DNA of 64,000 bases from DSWT01 sp035420085. Lineage in GTDB: Bacteria; Chloroflexota; Anaerolineae; B4-G1; SLSP01. The translations under genes and the position numbers were made by a program. The stretch covers positions 62,001-126,000 of the forward strand of contig DAOLUH010000004.1 of NCBI GenBank assembly GCA_035420085.1, written 5' to 3'. The notes under the pieces were generated by a model. The model had not been told where the DNA came from. It saw only the letters and a program-made list of their open reading frames with translations, and ran no database searches. Position 1 is the first letter of the stretch. Every line of letters starts with the position of its first letter. This document shows, in pieces, positions 16,735-25,465 of this stretch.

Positions 16735-17061
16735 TCAAGCCCGCGCGGCTTGCCCAAGGATATCAGCCACCCAATTCTCTATCCGTTTACCTGCCCTGGT
16801 CGCCGCCAGAACAACCTGCCGGTGCGCTTCTGGGGATAACTGTACGGTAAAGCGTCCAGAGAATGGTTGCTCTGGCTGCTCGCCGCGTTCCATACAAAAT
16901 TCCAGATAGTCATCAACCGAATCCTCAAAAGCCTGCCGCAATTCGGCGACAGATTGTCCCTCAAAGGTAATTACGTCGCGGATGTTGACCACCTCACCGT
17001 GGAAAACATTAGCTTCATCATCAAATTCAATCTTTCCGAGATAACCTTTATATTCCATCAT
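16735..17061 (-). CDS. hicB: HicB-family antitoxin
   Basis: A 108-residue antitoxin. Partly degraded RNase-H-like half (YLGKIEFDDEANVFHGEVV, then ITFEGQSVAELRQAFEDSVDDYL) followed by a ribbon-helix-helix-like end (GRFTVQLSPEAHRQVVLAA). It neutralises HicA and represses the operon in this family. It overlaps the HicA gene by 14 bases, in the usual toxin-first order. Confidence 0.88.
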   Translation of the reverse strand: MMEYKGYLGKIEFDDEANVFHGEVVNIRDVITFEGQSVAELRQAFEDSVDDYLEFCMERGEQPEQPFSGRFTVQLSPEAHRQVVLAATRAGKRIENWVADILGQAARA

Positions 17062-17329
17062 CGGGTGTTACTCCTGCTTCTGTCAGAAAGCGCCGTATTG
17101 ATACCACTGCCCCTTTGTTTATTTCTTTATGTGGGTGTGGACGATGAAAAATGGCTTTTACACCATTCAACACAACGCGTACCCTTGAACCCCTGCCTTC
17201 GCTAATCTCAGCGCCACAGGCAAGCAACAGGCTCTCGACATCACGCCACAGGATATTGGCGCGAACTGGATTGTCAAAAACAGCCTGTAGAGTCCTTCGC
17301 TGACTAGATTTGAGTTTGAGTGGTGACAT
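17048..17329 (-). CDS. hicA: HicA-family mRNA interferase toxin
   Basis: A 93-residue member of the long HicA variants. The double-stranded-RNA-binding-like core is visible (WRDVESLLLACGAEISEGRGSR) and the catalytic His lies in AIFHRPHPHKE. The N-terminus LKSSQRRTLQAVFDNP matches the longer subtype. It cleaves mRNA independently of ribosomes in known members. Paired with HicB; a second, unrelated HicAB pair lies at 36.0-36.5 kb. Confidence 0.88.
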   Translation of the reverse strand: MSPLKLKSSQRRTLQAVFDNPVRANILWRDVESLLLACGAEISEGRGSRVRVVLNGVKAIFHRPHPHKEINKGAVVSIRRFLTEAGVTPDDGI

Positions 17330-17340
17330 TGTAGCCGTTG

Positions 17341-17895
17341 TTAACCAACCAGCGCTGCCGCGCGCTGCCGGGCATCTTCCGCCTCGACTTGTTCTTCCTC
17401 GCCAGGCTTCACTTCCCAGATGCGATCCGGGGCCACCAGCCGGTCTGTGTAGAGCACGCCGTTGCAGTGATCAATTTCGTGCTGGAAGACGCGCGCCAGG
17501 TAGCCGCGCGGGCGAAAGCGGAACGGCTTGCCGTGGCGGTCCAATCCGCGCACGACAACCTCGGTCGCGCGCTCCACTTCTCCCGCAAAGCCGGGGACGG
17601 AAAGGCAGCCCTCAGTCCCGACTTCTGTTTCTCTGCCGGTTTTGACGATTTCCGGGTTAATGACAACGTAAAGTTTGCCGCTAGTAGGATCGTCGTCGTC
17701 TTCTGGCGTTTCAATCACAATCACCTGCACCGGCTCGCCGACCTGCACGGCAGCCAGGCCCACGCCGTTCGCGGCGTCCATCGTCTCAATCATGTCACGG
17801 ATCAACTCACGTACTTCCGGCGTCACTCTTTCCACCGGACGCGAGCGTTTACGTAAACGCGGATCTCCCACTGTAATGATGTCCCGTAATGCCAT
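17341..17895 (-). CDS. def: Peptide deformylase
   Basis: Removes the formyl group from nascent proteins. 184 residues with the three motifs: GVGLAAVQVG (usual GxGLAAxQ), EGCLSVPG with the metal Cys, and QHEIDHCNG with HExxH. Start ATG 17895 follows AGAGGA; an upstream ATG at 17946 lacks a site. The C-terminal extension is Glu-rich. It ends 11 bases from hicA. Confidence 0.95.
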   Translation of the reverse strand: MALRDIITVGDPRLRKRSRPVERVTPEVRELIRDMIETMDAANGVGLAAVQVGEPVQVIVIETPEDDDDPTSGKLYVVINPEIVKTGRETEVGTEGCLSVPGFAGEVERATEVVVRGLDRHGKPFRFRPRGYLARVFQHEIDHCNGVLYTDRLVAPDRIWEVKPGEEEQVEAEDARQRAAALVG

Positions 17896-17951
17896 ATTTC
17901 CTCTTTTGTAATCCCTGAATCCCGATGATCTCATCCATTGTACCACAGTTG

Positions 17952-20045
17952 TTAACCGCCCTCTTGGCGCAGGTTGTCATACGTCGCAAACCAGCTTAAC
18001 AGTTCATCCTGCCGCCGCGTGGCCTCAATTTGACGTTGGCGCTGGCCGTATTTGTACTGCCGGTCAGAAATCAGCGAACGGACCTTCGCTGGATAGCGCA
18101 CCCACTTCAACTCAAAACGCCCTTCTCGACCTGCCGTCTCGAATTGTACATGTCCGTACTTCAAAAGCTGCCCCCAGAAACCGGGCACCTGAAAGCTGAG
18201 GTTTTGGATGCGATCCAGTCGCGCTTCACGCCGCGACTCGCGCAGCAACAGCGGCTTTTGTTCCACCAAAATGACGTGGGTGGGGGTAAGCTGCACGTAA
18301 TCATTGCGCCAATCCTCGACGAGCCACCACAAAGCTCCCAACAAGAGGGCTTCGAGAATAAGCCAGCCTGCCAGCCAGGCATTAAGGTGCGGCGCTTGCT
18401 GGTTGGCAAGTTCGATCAGGTACGCCCCCCCGACCAGGGTCGAAACCGCCAGGGGCACAAAGACTCCCGTATAACGCAGCAAGCCGAGCAGCCAGAATCG
18501 CCGCAGGACGATTGTCCCGCCGTCGCCGACTTCTGTCCACGAAGGCGGGAACAGGTACTCCCACAACCAACTGAACGTCAACAACATCCACAGGCGACGC
18601 GTCGGAGGCGCCGGCGGCAAAGTCTTGCTGGGCGGCGGCGTCGGCGCTTTCTCAATCTGGAGGCGGCGCGCCAGCAAGTCACGAATCTGGCCGCGCGAGC
18701 GCAGCAAGTCGCGGGCCTTCGTGCGCTCGATTTGCTGGAAGATCATCGCCCGCAAGCGCCCTGGGTTGTAGATGTAGTCAATATCAATATCCACTGTCTC
18801 GCCGGCGGTCTGGAGGACGAGGTTGCCATAGTTGAGCACGTTGGCGGTCACGCCGGCGCGCACTTCGTAAATATCCTGGATGGTATCCAGCGAGCACTCC
18901 TCAGAATGAACGGTGAACGGCCACTCACGCTCGATGTGCACGACGCGTTGCGTCGTCAACACAAAAAAGTCATCGCGCCAGTTCAAATACTGCCAGACAG
19001 CCACGCCAAACAGGGCGAGGATCGGAATAGCCACCAGGATTGCAAAAATGGTCGCTACTGTCGTCCCTCTGGAGGACAGGTAAGAGAGCGCCGGCAGCAA
19101 TAGGGAAAAAAAGATCAAGGGCGCAGCGGTCTGACGGACAAGCCGCGACCAATGGCGCTTGACCACAAAGACAGCCCACTCATCATCGCGCAGCCAGTCG
19201 AATTCCGGGGTTTTGCGGCGAATATCAACGGTTTCAGAGACGTGCAGTCGGTGCCGCAAACGCGGGCGCTCTTCTAGCAGCGCCGCAAAGTCATCGCGCA
19301 GCAAGTAAAGCACCCGCGCTTGACCATCGGCGGTGGCCAGCACGTCGTGAAAGTCGCCGACTAACAGCCCAGTTTCTCCAGCCACATCCCCGACCTGGAG
19401 CCACCCCACTTCCTTCACCAGACCGTCGGGATCAATTTTTGTGAGTTGGATGCGACCTTCGAGCACGACTAACAAGCGGTCGGCAATCTCGCCCTGGCGA
19501 AAAAGCCACTCTCCATTTCCATAGACCTGATCGTGCATCAACGCCGCAATCCGGTACAGCTCCATCTCTGCGCGGTCATCACGAAAATCCTGGAAGAGAG
19601 GTATCTTCTTGAGCGTGACGACCATCTGCTTCAGATCGAGCGGACCCGGCGCGCGCTCCCGCAGATAGTTACTCTGGTCGTAGATTTTGACCAATTCCCT
19701 GAACAGCAGATACAGAATATGCGTTCTCTCAACTACATTCGCGTTGACGCCTTCAAGCTGCTGCACAACCAGTTCAGTGCGCCCGAAAGTATCGCCGGCT
19801 TTAAGTTCGGCAATCTGGCTCACGTTGCCCAACTCGTCGGTGCGCGTCAAACGGACTTTGCCTTCCAGGATGATGCACAAGCGATCAGGAGGCTGATCTT
19901 GAGTCAGAATGCGCTCCCCGACTTCGTACATCCGCTCACGCACGAAGGGCACCATGCGCATGAGCGCGTCTTCACCGCCAGCGTCGGTCAGGCCGCGAAA
20001 TGCGGGGATTTTTCTCAACTGCGCCACAACTTCTTTCGGTTCCAT
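17952..20045 (-). CDS. Membrane protein with two cyclic-nucleotide-binding domains and two bacterial PH-like domains
   Basis: A 697-residue fusion. Two cNMP-binding barrels at about 20-125 and 150-260 (IILEGKVRLTR, GDTFGRTEL; VVLEGRIQLTK, GDVAGETGL). Then a TM pair (about 290-345), a YdbS-like bacterial PH domain (FFVLTTQRVVHIEREWPF, then VLNYGNLVLQTA), a second TM pair (about 480-540), and a second PH unit (YVQLTPTHVILVEQKPLLL, then LLKYGHVQFETA). The two halves look duplicated. It probably couples an intracellular nucleotide or ligand signal to the membrane. The phosphate-binding cassettes (GDTFGRTEL, GDVAGETGL) keep Gly and Glu but the Arg position is not clear, so the ligand may not be cAMP. 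Confidence 0.82.
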   Translation of the reverse strand: MEPKEVVAQLRKIPAFRGLTDAGGEDALMRMVPFVRERMYEVGERILTQDQPPDRLCIILEGKVRLTRTDELGNVSQIAELKAGDTFGRTELVVQQLEGVNANVVERTHILYLLFRELVKIYDQSNYLRERAPGPLDLKQMVVTLKKIPLFQDFRDDRAEMELYRIAALMHDQVYGNGEWLFRQGEIADRLLVVLEGRIQLTKIDPDGLVKEVGWLQVGDVAGETGLLVGDFHDVLATADGQARVLYLLRDDFAALLEERPRLRHRLHVSETVDIRRKTPEFDWLRDDEWAVFVVKRHWSRLVRQTAAPLIFFSLLLPALSYLSSRGTTVATIFAILVAIPILALFGVAVWQYLNWRDDFFVLTTQRVVHIEREWPFTVHSEECSLDTIQDIYEVRAGVTANVLNYGNLVLQTAGETVDIDIDYIYNPGRLRAMIFQQIERTKARDLLRSRGQIRDLLARRLQIEKAPTPPPSKTLPPAPPTRRLWMLLTFSWLWEYLFPPSWTEVGDGGTIVLRRFWLLGLLRYTGVFVPLAVSTLVGGAYLIELANQQAPHLNAWLAGWLILEALLLGALWWLVEDWRNDYVQLTPTHVILVEQKPLLLRESRREARLDRIQNLSFQVPGFWGQLLKYGHVQFETAGREGRFELKWVRYPAKVRSLISDRQYKYGQRQRQIEATRRQDELLSWFATYDNLRQEGG

Positions 20046-20148
20046 ACCATTCGCCTCACGCCAAATTATACTACAATCTTATGACTTTCTCCGTTTCGGC
20101 GGCCAGGGGAACACGTACTGCCGTTTGCAATTTCAACGGCCATAGCCT

Positions 20149-20580
20149 CTACACTGGCGTGACGCCTTTCTTGAGGATGATGTTGCCGTACTTGGCGGTC
20201 TCACCCGTCATCACGACAGCGAATGCCTGCTTGGTGCGTTCGTAGAAGGCGAAACGCTCGATGCGGGCGATGGGCGGCGTCCCAGGCCAGTGGCGATCAA
20301 TGGCGGCGCGATAGCTGGCTTCGACGGCAGGATCGAGCGTATCGCCAGGGACGGCGGCCATCATCATCACCGGACTATCCACGTAGGTATCCAGCGCGAA
20401 CAGCGGCAGAATCGCGTCGAGCAGATCGGCGACGCGCAATCCGTCGGCGCGCAGCACACGCGCGTTGCAACTCTCGCCGGGGAAATGCGCGTCCGCCAGG
20501 ACAATCTCATCGCCGTGCCCCATCCGGCACAACAGCGCCAGCAATTCAGGACTGAGCAAAGGGGAAATACCGACTAACAT
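20149..20580 (-). CDS. fucU: RbsD/FucU-family sugar mutarotase
   Basis: Interconverts alpha and beta anomers of L-fucose or the pyran/furan forms of ribose. 143 residues with the family marks LLALLCRMGHGDEIVLADAH (catalytic His) and the C-terminal KYGNIILKKGV. The stretch SPVMMMAAV and ERFAFYERTKQAFAVV match FucU better than RbsD. Ribosome site AAGGAGG. No fucose catabolism genes are adjacent, so its job in this gene run is unclear. Confidence 0.88.
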   Translation of the reverse strand: MLVGISPLLSPELLALLCRMGHGDEIVLADAHFPGESCNARVLRADGLRVADLLDAILPLFALDTYVDSPVMMMAAVPGDTLDPAVEASYRAAIDRHWPGTPPIARIERFAFYERTKQAFAVVMTGETAKYGNIILKKGVTPV

Positions 20581-20593
20581 AGAAAGCCTCCTT

Positions 20594-20633
20594 GAATCAA
20601 CGAATAAGCGAATGAGCGAATCAACGAATCAGC
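20594..20633. repeat. Five phased octamers of the GAATNAGC type
   Basis: Units GAATCAAC, GAATAAGC, GAATGAGC, GAATCAAC and GAATCAGC run without gaps. They lie between the ribosome site of fucU and the stop of the oxidoreductase gene, in what would be the fucU leader. Confidence 0.9.
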
Positions 20634-20664
20634 GAATGGTGAACTACCTAACCACCCACAACCC

Positions 20665-22455
20665 TCAACCCACAACCGGTTTGCCCGTCTCCACATCCCA
20701 TCCGAATTCAGCGTAGGCGCCAGCCAGGAGCGCGTCGAGGTCGGGGACGTTGCCTTCGGTGCCGCCGTCGAGCGGTTGGCGCAGCAGGGACGGCATCTGC
20801 TCGGCGGCCCGCGTGAGTCCACGCCGCAGATTGAGCCGCCGCTTCAGCGTGAGGATGCGCTTGCCGAGTGGGAGCAAATCGTCCACCGCCAGGCCCCAGC
20901 CAGTGACGGCGTTCAATGCGGCCAACACCCGTTCCACGCCGGGATTCTGGAACTCGCACAGGATCATCGCGTTGTACAGGGTACGCCATGCTTGCTGGCG
21001 CGCGGCGATACGGCCTTTCTCCTCCGTCGACTCGAAGCGTTCGCCCGGCGTGATGTTCAACTCGTAGGCCGGGCCTTGACCGGTATCCACGCCGTACATA
21101 TCGCCCTGCATGTGACACGCGCCGCGCGGCGAGAGCGCGTACACCGCCGCCATCCCGCTGAACGCGCGCGGATCGTGCATTGGGACTTCCAGCTTGTTGA
21201 CGGTGACCGCCAACTCCGGCATGCCGAAGCGTTGTGCCAGGGCGTAACTCCCGTCGGCCAGCAGCGCGCCGAAACCCTCACGGTTCGCCATCATGCCAAG
21301 CAGCCGGTGAATCACCGCGGCATCACCGTAGCGGATCTCCAGCCCGTCGGTGTCCGCCGCCGTCAGCACACCGCGCTCGAACAGCTCGCAAGCCAGCGCA
21401 ATCGTTGCGCCCGCGCTGATGGTGTCCAGCCCGTAGACGTTGCACAGATGCCCGGCGTAGATCACGGCCTCCTGATCGGCCACCATCACCAGCGAGCCGA
21501 GCGCGCCAAGCGTCTCGTATTCGGGGCCATCAACCTTGTCCACGCCGTAGGATGGTGCGCGCGTCTCCCTGCCACAGGCAATGGGACAGCGATAACAGGC
21601 CAGGGTGCGGTTCTGGAATGTGTCAAGCATCAAAATGCCCGAGAGATTGCTACCCTCATCCCATGCATCCTGCTGATAATAGCGGATGGGCATATCGCCG
21701 TACATCAACGCCATATCCACGTAGCCAGCGGTGCCCGCCATTTGGATGGACATGGCGGCCATATCGTCTTGCAGGCCATCGACGATGGCCTTCGAGAGCG
21801 CGTTGAGCGCCTTCGCGTCGGCGACCGGCACCTTCGCCTTGCCGCGCACGCCGATGGCTTTGAGCTTCTTCGCGCCCATCACCGCGCCCATGCCGGTGCG
21901 CCCGGCGGCGCGCCCGTGATCGTTCATCACCGCCGCCATCGCCGCCCGCTGCTCGCCGGCCTGCCCGATGCAGGCCACCCGCGCGCGACTCTCGCCCATC
22001 AGACCACGGATACATTTCTGCGTCGCGTAGCTATCCAATCCCCACAGATCGGTGGCCTCAGACAAGACCGCTTCGCCCTCGATGATGGAGAGCCAGACAG
22101 GACAATCGGACTTGCCGGTGATGATGATGCCATCGTAGCCGGCAAAGCGCAGTTCCGGCCCGAAGAAGCCGCCGCTGTTCGCCTCCCCCCACAACCCGGT
22201 GGCTGGTGAGAGCGCGCACACACTGTAACGCCCCGCCGATGGCATCGCCGTACCCACCAACGGCCCGGTCATAAAGATGAGCGGATTCTCCGGTCCCAGC
22301 GGATCCGTTTCCGCCGTGACCATATCATCGGCATAACGCGCCGCCAGACCGCTCCCGCCGATGTATTCGCGGGCATAAGCCTCGTTCAACGGCTCATCCC
22401 ACACCGTCCCCGCCGTCAAATCCACACGCAATATCTTGCCCATATAACCGTGCAT
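20665..22455 (-). CDS. Tungsten-type aldehyde:ferredoxin oxidoreductase
   Basis: Oxidises aldehydes to acids with ferredoxin, using a tungstopterin and one 4Fe-4S cluster. 596 residues from ATG 22455, chosen for AAAGGAG six bases before it; the longer frame is repeat-derived. The N-terminus MGKILRVDLTAGTV and EYIGGSGLAARY is typical, as is GPLVGT then SPATGLWGEANSGGFFG. The cluster loop CYRCPIACGRE lies near residue 290, with a late Cys in MILCEFQNPG. The Fe-alcohol dehydrogenase upstream suggests alcohol-aldehyde-acid conversion. Confidence 0.93.
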   Translation of the reverse strand: MHGYMGKILRVDLTAGTVWDEPLNEAYAREYIGGSGLAARYADDMVTAETDPLGPENPLIFMTGPLVGTAMPSAGRYSVCALSPATGLWGEANSGGFFGPELRFAGYDGIIITGKSDCPVWLSIIEGEAVLSEATDLWGLDSYATQKCIRGLMGESRARVACIGQAGEQRAAMAAVMNDHGRAAGRTGMGAVMGAKKLKAIGVRGKAKVPVADAKALNALSKAIVDGLQDDMAAMSIQMAGTAGYVDMALMYGDMPIRYYQQDAWDEGSNLSGILMLDTFQNRTLACYRCPIACGRETRAPSYGVDKVDGPEYETLGALGSLVMVADQEAVIYAGHLCNVYGLDTISAGATIALACELFERGVLTAADTDGLEIRYGDAAVIHRLLGMMANREGFGALLADGSYALAQRFGMPELAVTVNKLEVPMHDPRAFSGMAAVYALSPRGACHMQGDMYGVDTGQGPAYELNITPGERFESTEEKGRIAARQQAWRTLYNAMILCEFQNPGVERVLAALNAVTGWGLAVDDLLPLGKRILTLKRRLNLRRGLTRAAEQMPSLLRQPLDGGTEGNVPDLDALLAGAYAEFGWDVETGKPVVG

Positions 22456-22468
22456 AACCACTCCTTTC

Positions 22469-22578
22469 GAATCGGCGAATGAGTGAATCAGCGAATGAGC
22501 GAATCGGCAAATCAGCAAATCAGCAAATGACTTCATTCGCTCATTCTTCTATTCGCTCATTCTTCTATTCGCTCATTC
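22469..22578. repeat. Octamer array with inverted octamer arm
   Basis: Seven units from GAATCGGC (22469) to AAATCAGC (22524) run in 8-bp phase. After a short spacer the inverse units GCTCATTC at 22539, 22555 and 22571, interleaved with TTCTATTC, keep an 8-bp phase. The right end overlaps the stop codon of the dehydrogenase (22577-22579). The two arms can fold into a long hairpin in the oxidoreductase leader. Confidence 0.92.
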
Positions 22579-23740
22579 AAAAATCTATGCTTGTGCCATC
22601 ATAGGCGTACTCGAAGATGCGTTGCAGTTCGTCGTAGTCGGGGCTGCGGGCGGCGGTCATCAACGAGGCGTCGTTGAAGGCGCGCTCGACGAGATCGGTC
22701 ACGCGCGCGGCGAACGTTTCGCGGTCAATGCCCAACGCGGCGATGCTGGTGGGGCTACCGATAACGTCGCACAGACGGCGAATTTCGGCGGCCAGACGCC
22801 GCGCGGCCTCCGGGTCATCGTCGCAGCCGAAACCGAGCAAGCGCGCCACGTCCGCAAAACGCTCCGGCGCTTCAGCAGCGATGTACTCAATCGTATACGG
22901 CAGCAGCAGGCTCACCGCGCGCCCGTGCGGGATGTGGAACACCGCGCCAAGCGCGTGGCCGGTCGCGTGCGCCATCGAGGCCAGCGAGTTGCCGAACCCT
23001 AGCCCGGCTACGGTCGCCGCGTTGTGCATCCGCTCGCGGGCCTCCATATCGCGGCCATCGGCGACGGCGCGCGGCAGGTAGGCGAAGATTTTCCTGGCCG
23101 CGTCCAGGCACAGGCCGTCGGTGAGATCGGTGTGCCAGGTGCAAGTGTAGCCTTCGATGGCGTGCGTGAGGGCGTCCAGGCCGGTGTCGGCGGTCAGACG
23201 GGGCGGCATCCCCATCACCATCGCCGGATCAACGATGGCGAGGTCGGCGGTGTTCTCGCGGTTGCCCAGGCTCATCTTGCGCTGCTCGGCGGTATCCGTG
23301 AGGACGATGGCCCACGTCACCTCAGAACCGGTGCCGCTGGTGGTGGGGATGGTGATCAGGCGTGCTTTGCGACGCAGATTCAAGTCCACCATTGGGTTGA
23401 TGTCCGCCGGTTCGAGGTCGGGGCGCTCGTAGAGGATCCAGATGGCCTTCGCCGCGTCCATCACCGAGCCGCCGCCCACCGCGATGATCCAGTCCGGCTC
23501 GTGTTCCAGCGCCACACGCGCGCCCGCGAGCGCCGTTTCGGTGCTTGGATCAGGTTCCACAGCGTCGAACACGCGCCACGCCAGGCCGGCCTTGCGCAAG
23601 TGAACTGTCACCTTATCCACCAGCCCCACCCGCGCCACGTTCACATCGGTCACCAGCAGCGCCCGCGCGCCGCGCACATCATCCAGCGCATCCAGCGCCC
23701 CCTCGCCAAATACAATCTGCGGAGAAACAAAATACCACAT
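22577..23740 (-). CDS. Iron-containing alcohol dehydrogenase
   Basis: NAD-dependent group III dehydrogenase, 387 residues. The cofactor motif is VGGGSVMDAAKA near 90, the signature TIPTTSGTGSEVT near 130, and metal ligands are D in DPAMVM / TGLDALTHAIEGY and His in MAHATGHALGAVFHIPHG. Start ATG 23740 follows GGGAGGG. It probably feeds aldehyde to, or removes it from, the oxidoreductase encoded next; the natural alcohol is unknown. Confidence 0.92.
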   Translation of the reverse strand: MWYFVSPQIVFGEGALDALDDVRGARALLVTDVNVARVGLVDKVTVHLRKAGLAWRVFDAVEPDPSTETALAGARVALEHEPDWIIAVGGGSVMDAAKAIWILYERPDLEPADINPMVDLNLRRKARLITIPTTSGTGSEVTWAIVLTDTAEQRKMSLGNRENTADLAIVDPAMVMGMPPRLTADTGLDALTHAIEGYTCTWHTDLTDGLCLDAARKIFAYLPRAVADGRDMEARERMHNAATVAGLGFGNSLASMAHATGHALGAVFHIPHGRAVSLLLPYTIEYIAAEAPERFADVARLLGFGCDDDPEAARRLAAEIRRLCDVIGSPTSIAALGIDRETFAARVTDLVERAFNDASLMTAARSPDYDELQRIFEYAYDGTSIDF

Positions 23741-23765
23741 AGATGCCCTCCCTTCAAAATACAAC

Positions 23766-23789
23766 GTTCAAACGTTTGAACGTTGCAAC
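23766..23789. repeat. Three GTTNNAAC octamers
   Basis: GTTCAAAC, GTTTGAAC and GTTGCAAC follow directly, between the SCP2 stop and the dehydrogenase start, about 25 bases before the latter on the minus strand. Confidence 0.9.
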
Positions 23790-23795
23790 ATTTTA

Positions 23796-24206
23796 TCAGT
23801 CACCAAAATCGGTGGGGATTAGCTTCGTGCAGGCGATGATTTCTTTGGCGGCTTTGGGATAGCGCATGATCATCTTCATGTCGCCTTGCAGTTTCAACCG
23901 CCGGGTCATCATCCCCTGAATGGGGTCGAGTTTCCCTTCGATGACCTTGCGCCAGGAACTAAACGGCGCGCTGATGATGTACCCGGCCTCTTTCTCATCC
24001 GGGCTGCTCACCTGCATCGCGTCGGGGCTTTTGCCGTGATAGAGGCCGAGGTAGAGATAGGCGGTCTCCGCGTAAGCCTCGTCCGGTTCGACGATGAAAA
24101 CGAAGTCGCCCTCCCAGTTCTTGGCCGATTGCTCGTAGGAAGGGCTGCCATTGAGATGCTCGCTGAGCTGCTTGATCCATTCGTCCGACGGGAATTTGAT
24201 GCTCAT
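23796..24206 (-). CDS. SCP2 sterol-carrier-type lipid-binding protein
   Basis: A 136-residue protein with the SCP2 fold pattern: N-terminal helix (DEWIKQLSEHLNGSPSYEQS), strand VFIVEPD, and the closing QGMMTRRLKLQGDMKMIMRYPKAA, which is characteristic. These domains bind hydrophobic ligands such as acyl chains. Start ATG 24206 follows GAGGAGG. It sits between alcohol dehydrogenase and XdhC genes; a role in presenting a hydrophobic alcohol or aldehyde is possible but only inferred. Confidence 0.85.
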   Translation of the reverse strand: MSIKFPSDEWIKQLSEHLNGSPSYEQSAKNWEGDFVFIVEPDEAYAETAYLYLGLYHGKSPDAMQVSSPDEKEAGYIISAPFSSWRKVIEGKLDPIQGMMTRRLKLQGDMKMIMRYPKAAKEIIACTKLIPTDFGD

Positions 24207-24241
24207 TATTATCCTCCTCAAGAAAATTAACCACAAATTTA

Positions 24242-24295
24242 CACGAATCTTCACAAATAGCAATCAAAATTAGTGGAAATTCGTGAAGATTCGTG
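24242..24295. repeat. Inverted repeat in the SCP2-gene leader
   Basis: CACGAATCTTCAC (24242-24254) pairs exactly with GTGAAGATTCGTG (24283-24295); flanks extend imperfectly on both sides (ACCACAAATT, AAATTCGTG). Confidence 0.8.
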
Positions 24296-24324
24296 GTGAA
24301 ATAACTTTCAGCGGGAACAAGACT

Positions 24325-25368
24325 TTACCGCTTGCTCATCATGCCACCTGCGCGGTGGTGGCGGACGGCGACAATTTCGGCGAGAATGGAGAGCGCGATC
24401 AGGCACGGCTCTTTGCCGCCGATATCCAGCCCGACTGGGCCGTGGATGCGGGATAACGCTTGCTCAGTAAAACCTGCCTCCACGAGGCTTGCCCGACGGT
24501 CAGCCTGTGTCTTGCGACTGCCCAGGAAGCCGATGTAGAACGCATCGCTGCGCAGTGCCAGATTGAGCGCGGGAATATCAAATTTTGGGTCGTGGAAAAG
24601 GACAACGACAGCGTGACTCACGCCGAAATCTTGCGGTGCAAAGGCATCCTGTGGCCACCCGAAACGTGTTTCCACATCGGGGAAGCGCTCTTCGCGCAAA
24701 AACGTGCGCCGGGCATCGCTCACGATGACCTGGAAGTCCAACACACGCGCCAGTTTTGCCAGTGGCACCGCGATGTCCGTCGCGCCAAAGATGATGAGTG
24801 TAGGCGGCGGCGCAATCACTTCGATGAAGAATTCGCCCTGCGGATAGCTGTGCTTCTGCGCATACGGGCCAGGCCATGCCGCCGCGATGTCCATCAGCAC
24901 CTCACCATCCAGATCGGGATCGCCCAACGTGCCATACGTCGCGCCATCGGCAGTGTGCAACAAGTGTACCGGCGGTTTGATCGCATCGATCCGCGAGACG
25001 AAGGCGACCGGACGGCGCGCCTCGACTTCCGCCATCAACTGCGCGTGCAGCGGATCCCACCGCTCGACCAACACATCAATCGCACCGCCGCACGATAGCC
25101 CCGCGCCCCACGCTTGCTCGTCGCTAATGCCAAAATTGGGCCGCAGCAGGTTCGCCTTTCCGGTCAACACAGCTTCCATCTCGGCAATGACGTCGCCATC
25201 GACGCAGCCGCTGCTCACCGAGCCGGCCACATCGCCCTCGGCAGTGATCACCATCCGCGTCCCCGGCCCGCGCAACGACGAACCGCGCGTCTCCACAATC
25301 GTCGCCAGCGCGAAGTCCGTCTTCCCGGCCGCCTGCCAGCGTTTCACATCAGCCATAATGTCACGCAT
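24325..25368 (-). CDS. XdhC-family molybdenum/tungsten cofactor insertion protein
   Basis: In characterised members XdhC binds the pterin cofactor and supports its sulfuration and insertion. 347 residues with the N-terminal XdhC_CoxI motif (ATIVETRGSSLRGPGTRMVI, VSSGCVDGD, GLSCGG) and a C-terminal Rossmann part (TLIIFGATDIAVPLAKLA, YIGFLGSRKT, HGPVGLDIGG). The usual GCVEG reads GCVDG. ATG 25368 is chosen since GAGG lies 6 bases upstream. The only pterin enzyme nearby is the tungsten oxidoreductase two genes on. Confidence 0.9.
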   Translation of the reverse strand: MRDIMADVKRWQAAGKTDFALATIVETRGSSLRGPGTRMVITAEGDVAGSVSSGCVDGDVIAEMEAVLTGKANLLRPNFGISDEQAWGAGLSCGGAIDVLVERWDPLHAQLMAEVEARRPVAFVSRIDAIKPPVHLLHTADGATYGTLGDPDLDGEVLMDIAAAWPGPYAQKHSYPQGEFFIEVIAPPPTLIIFGATDIAVPLAKLARVLDFQVIVSDARRTFLREERFPDVETRFGWPQDAFAPQDFGVSHAVVVLFHDPKFDIPALNLALRSDAFYIGFLGSRKTQADRRASLVEAGFTEQALSRIHGPVGLDIGGKEPCLIALSILAEIVAVRHHRAGGMMSKR

Positions 25369-25388
25369 CGTGTACCTCACAAAGAGTC

Positions 25389-25452
25389 AGCAGATTAAGC
25401 GGATTTAGCAGATTAAGAAAGATAAAAATCTGCTTAATCTGCTAAATCTGCT
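25389..25452. repeat. Phased 9-bp repeat hairpin upstream of the xdhC-like gene
   Basis: Direct units AGCAGATTA, AGCGGATTT and AGCAGATTA (25389-25415) are followed by the inverse TAATCTGCT and AAATCTGCT (25435-25452). The arms pair into a stem of about 25 bp. The unit length is 9, unlike the 7- and 8-bp arrays elsewhere. Confidence 0.88.
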
Positions 25453-25465
25453 GATAGATTTCGTT

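Noticed and set aside
20776..22209. Long open frame antisense to the aldehyde oxidoreductase gene
   Set aside because: Composition is the mirror of a GC-rich codon pattern (rich in Arg, His, Gln, Ala), no ribosome site, and the minus-strand gene is a clear family member.
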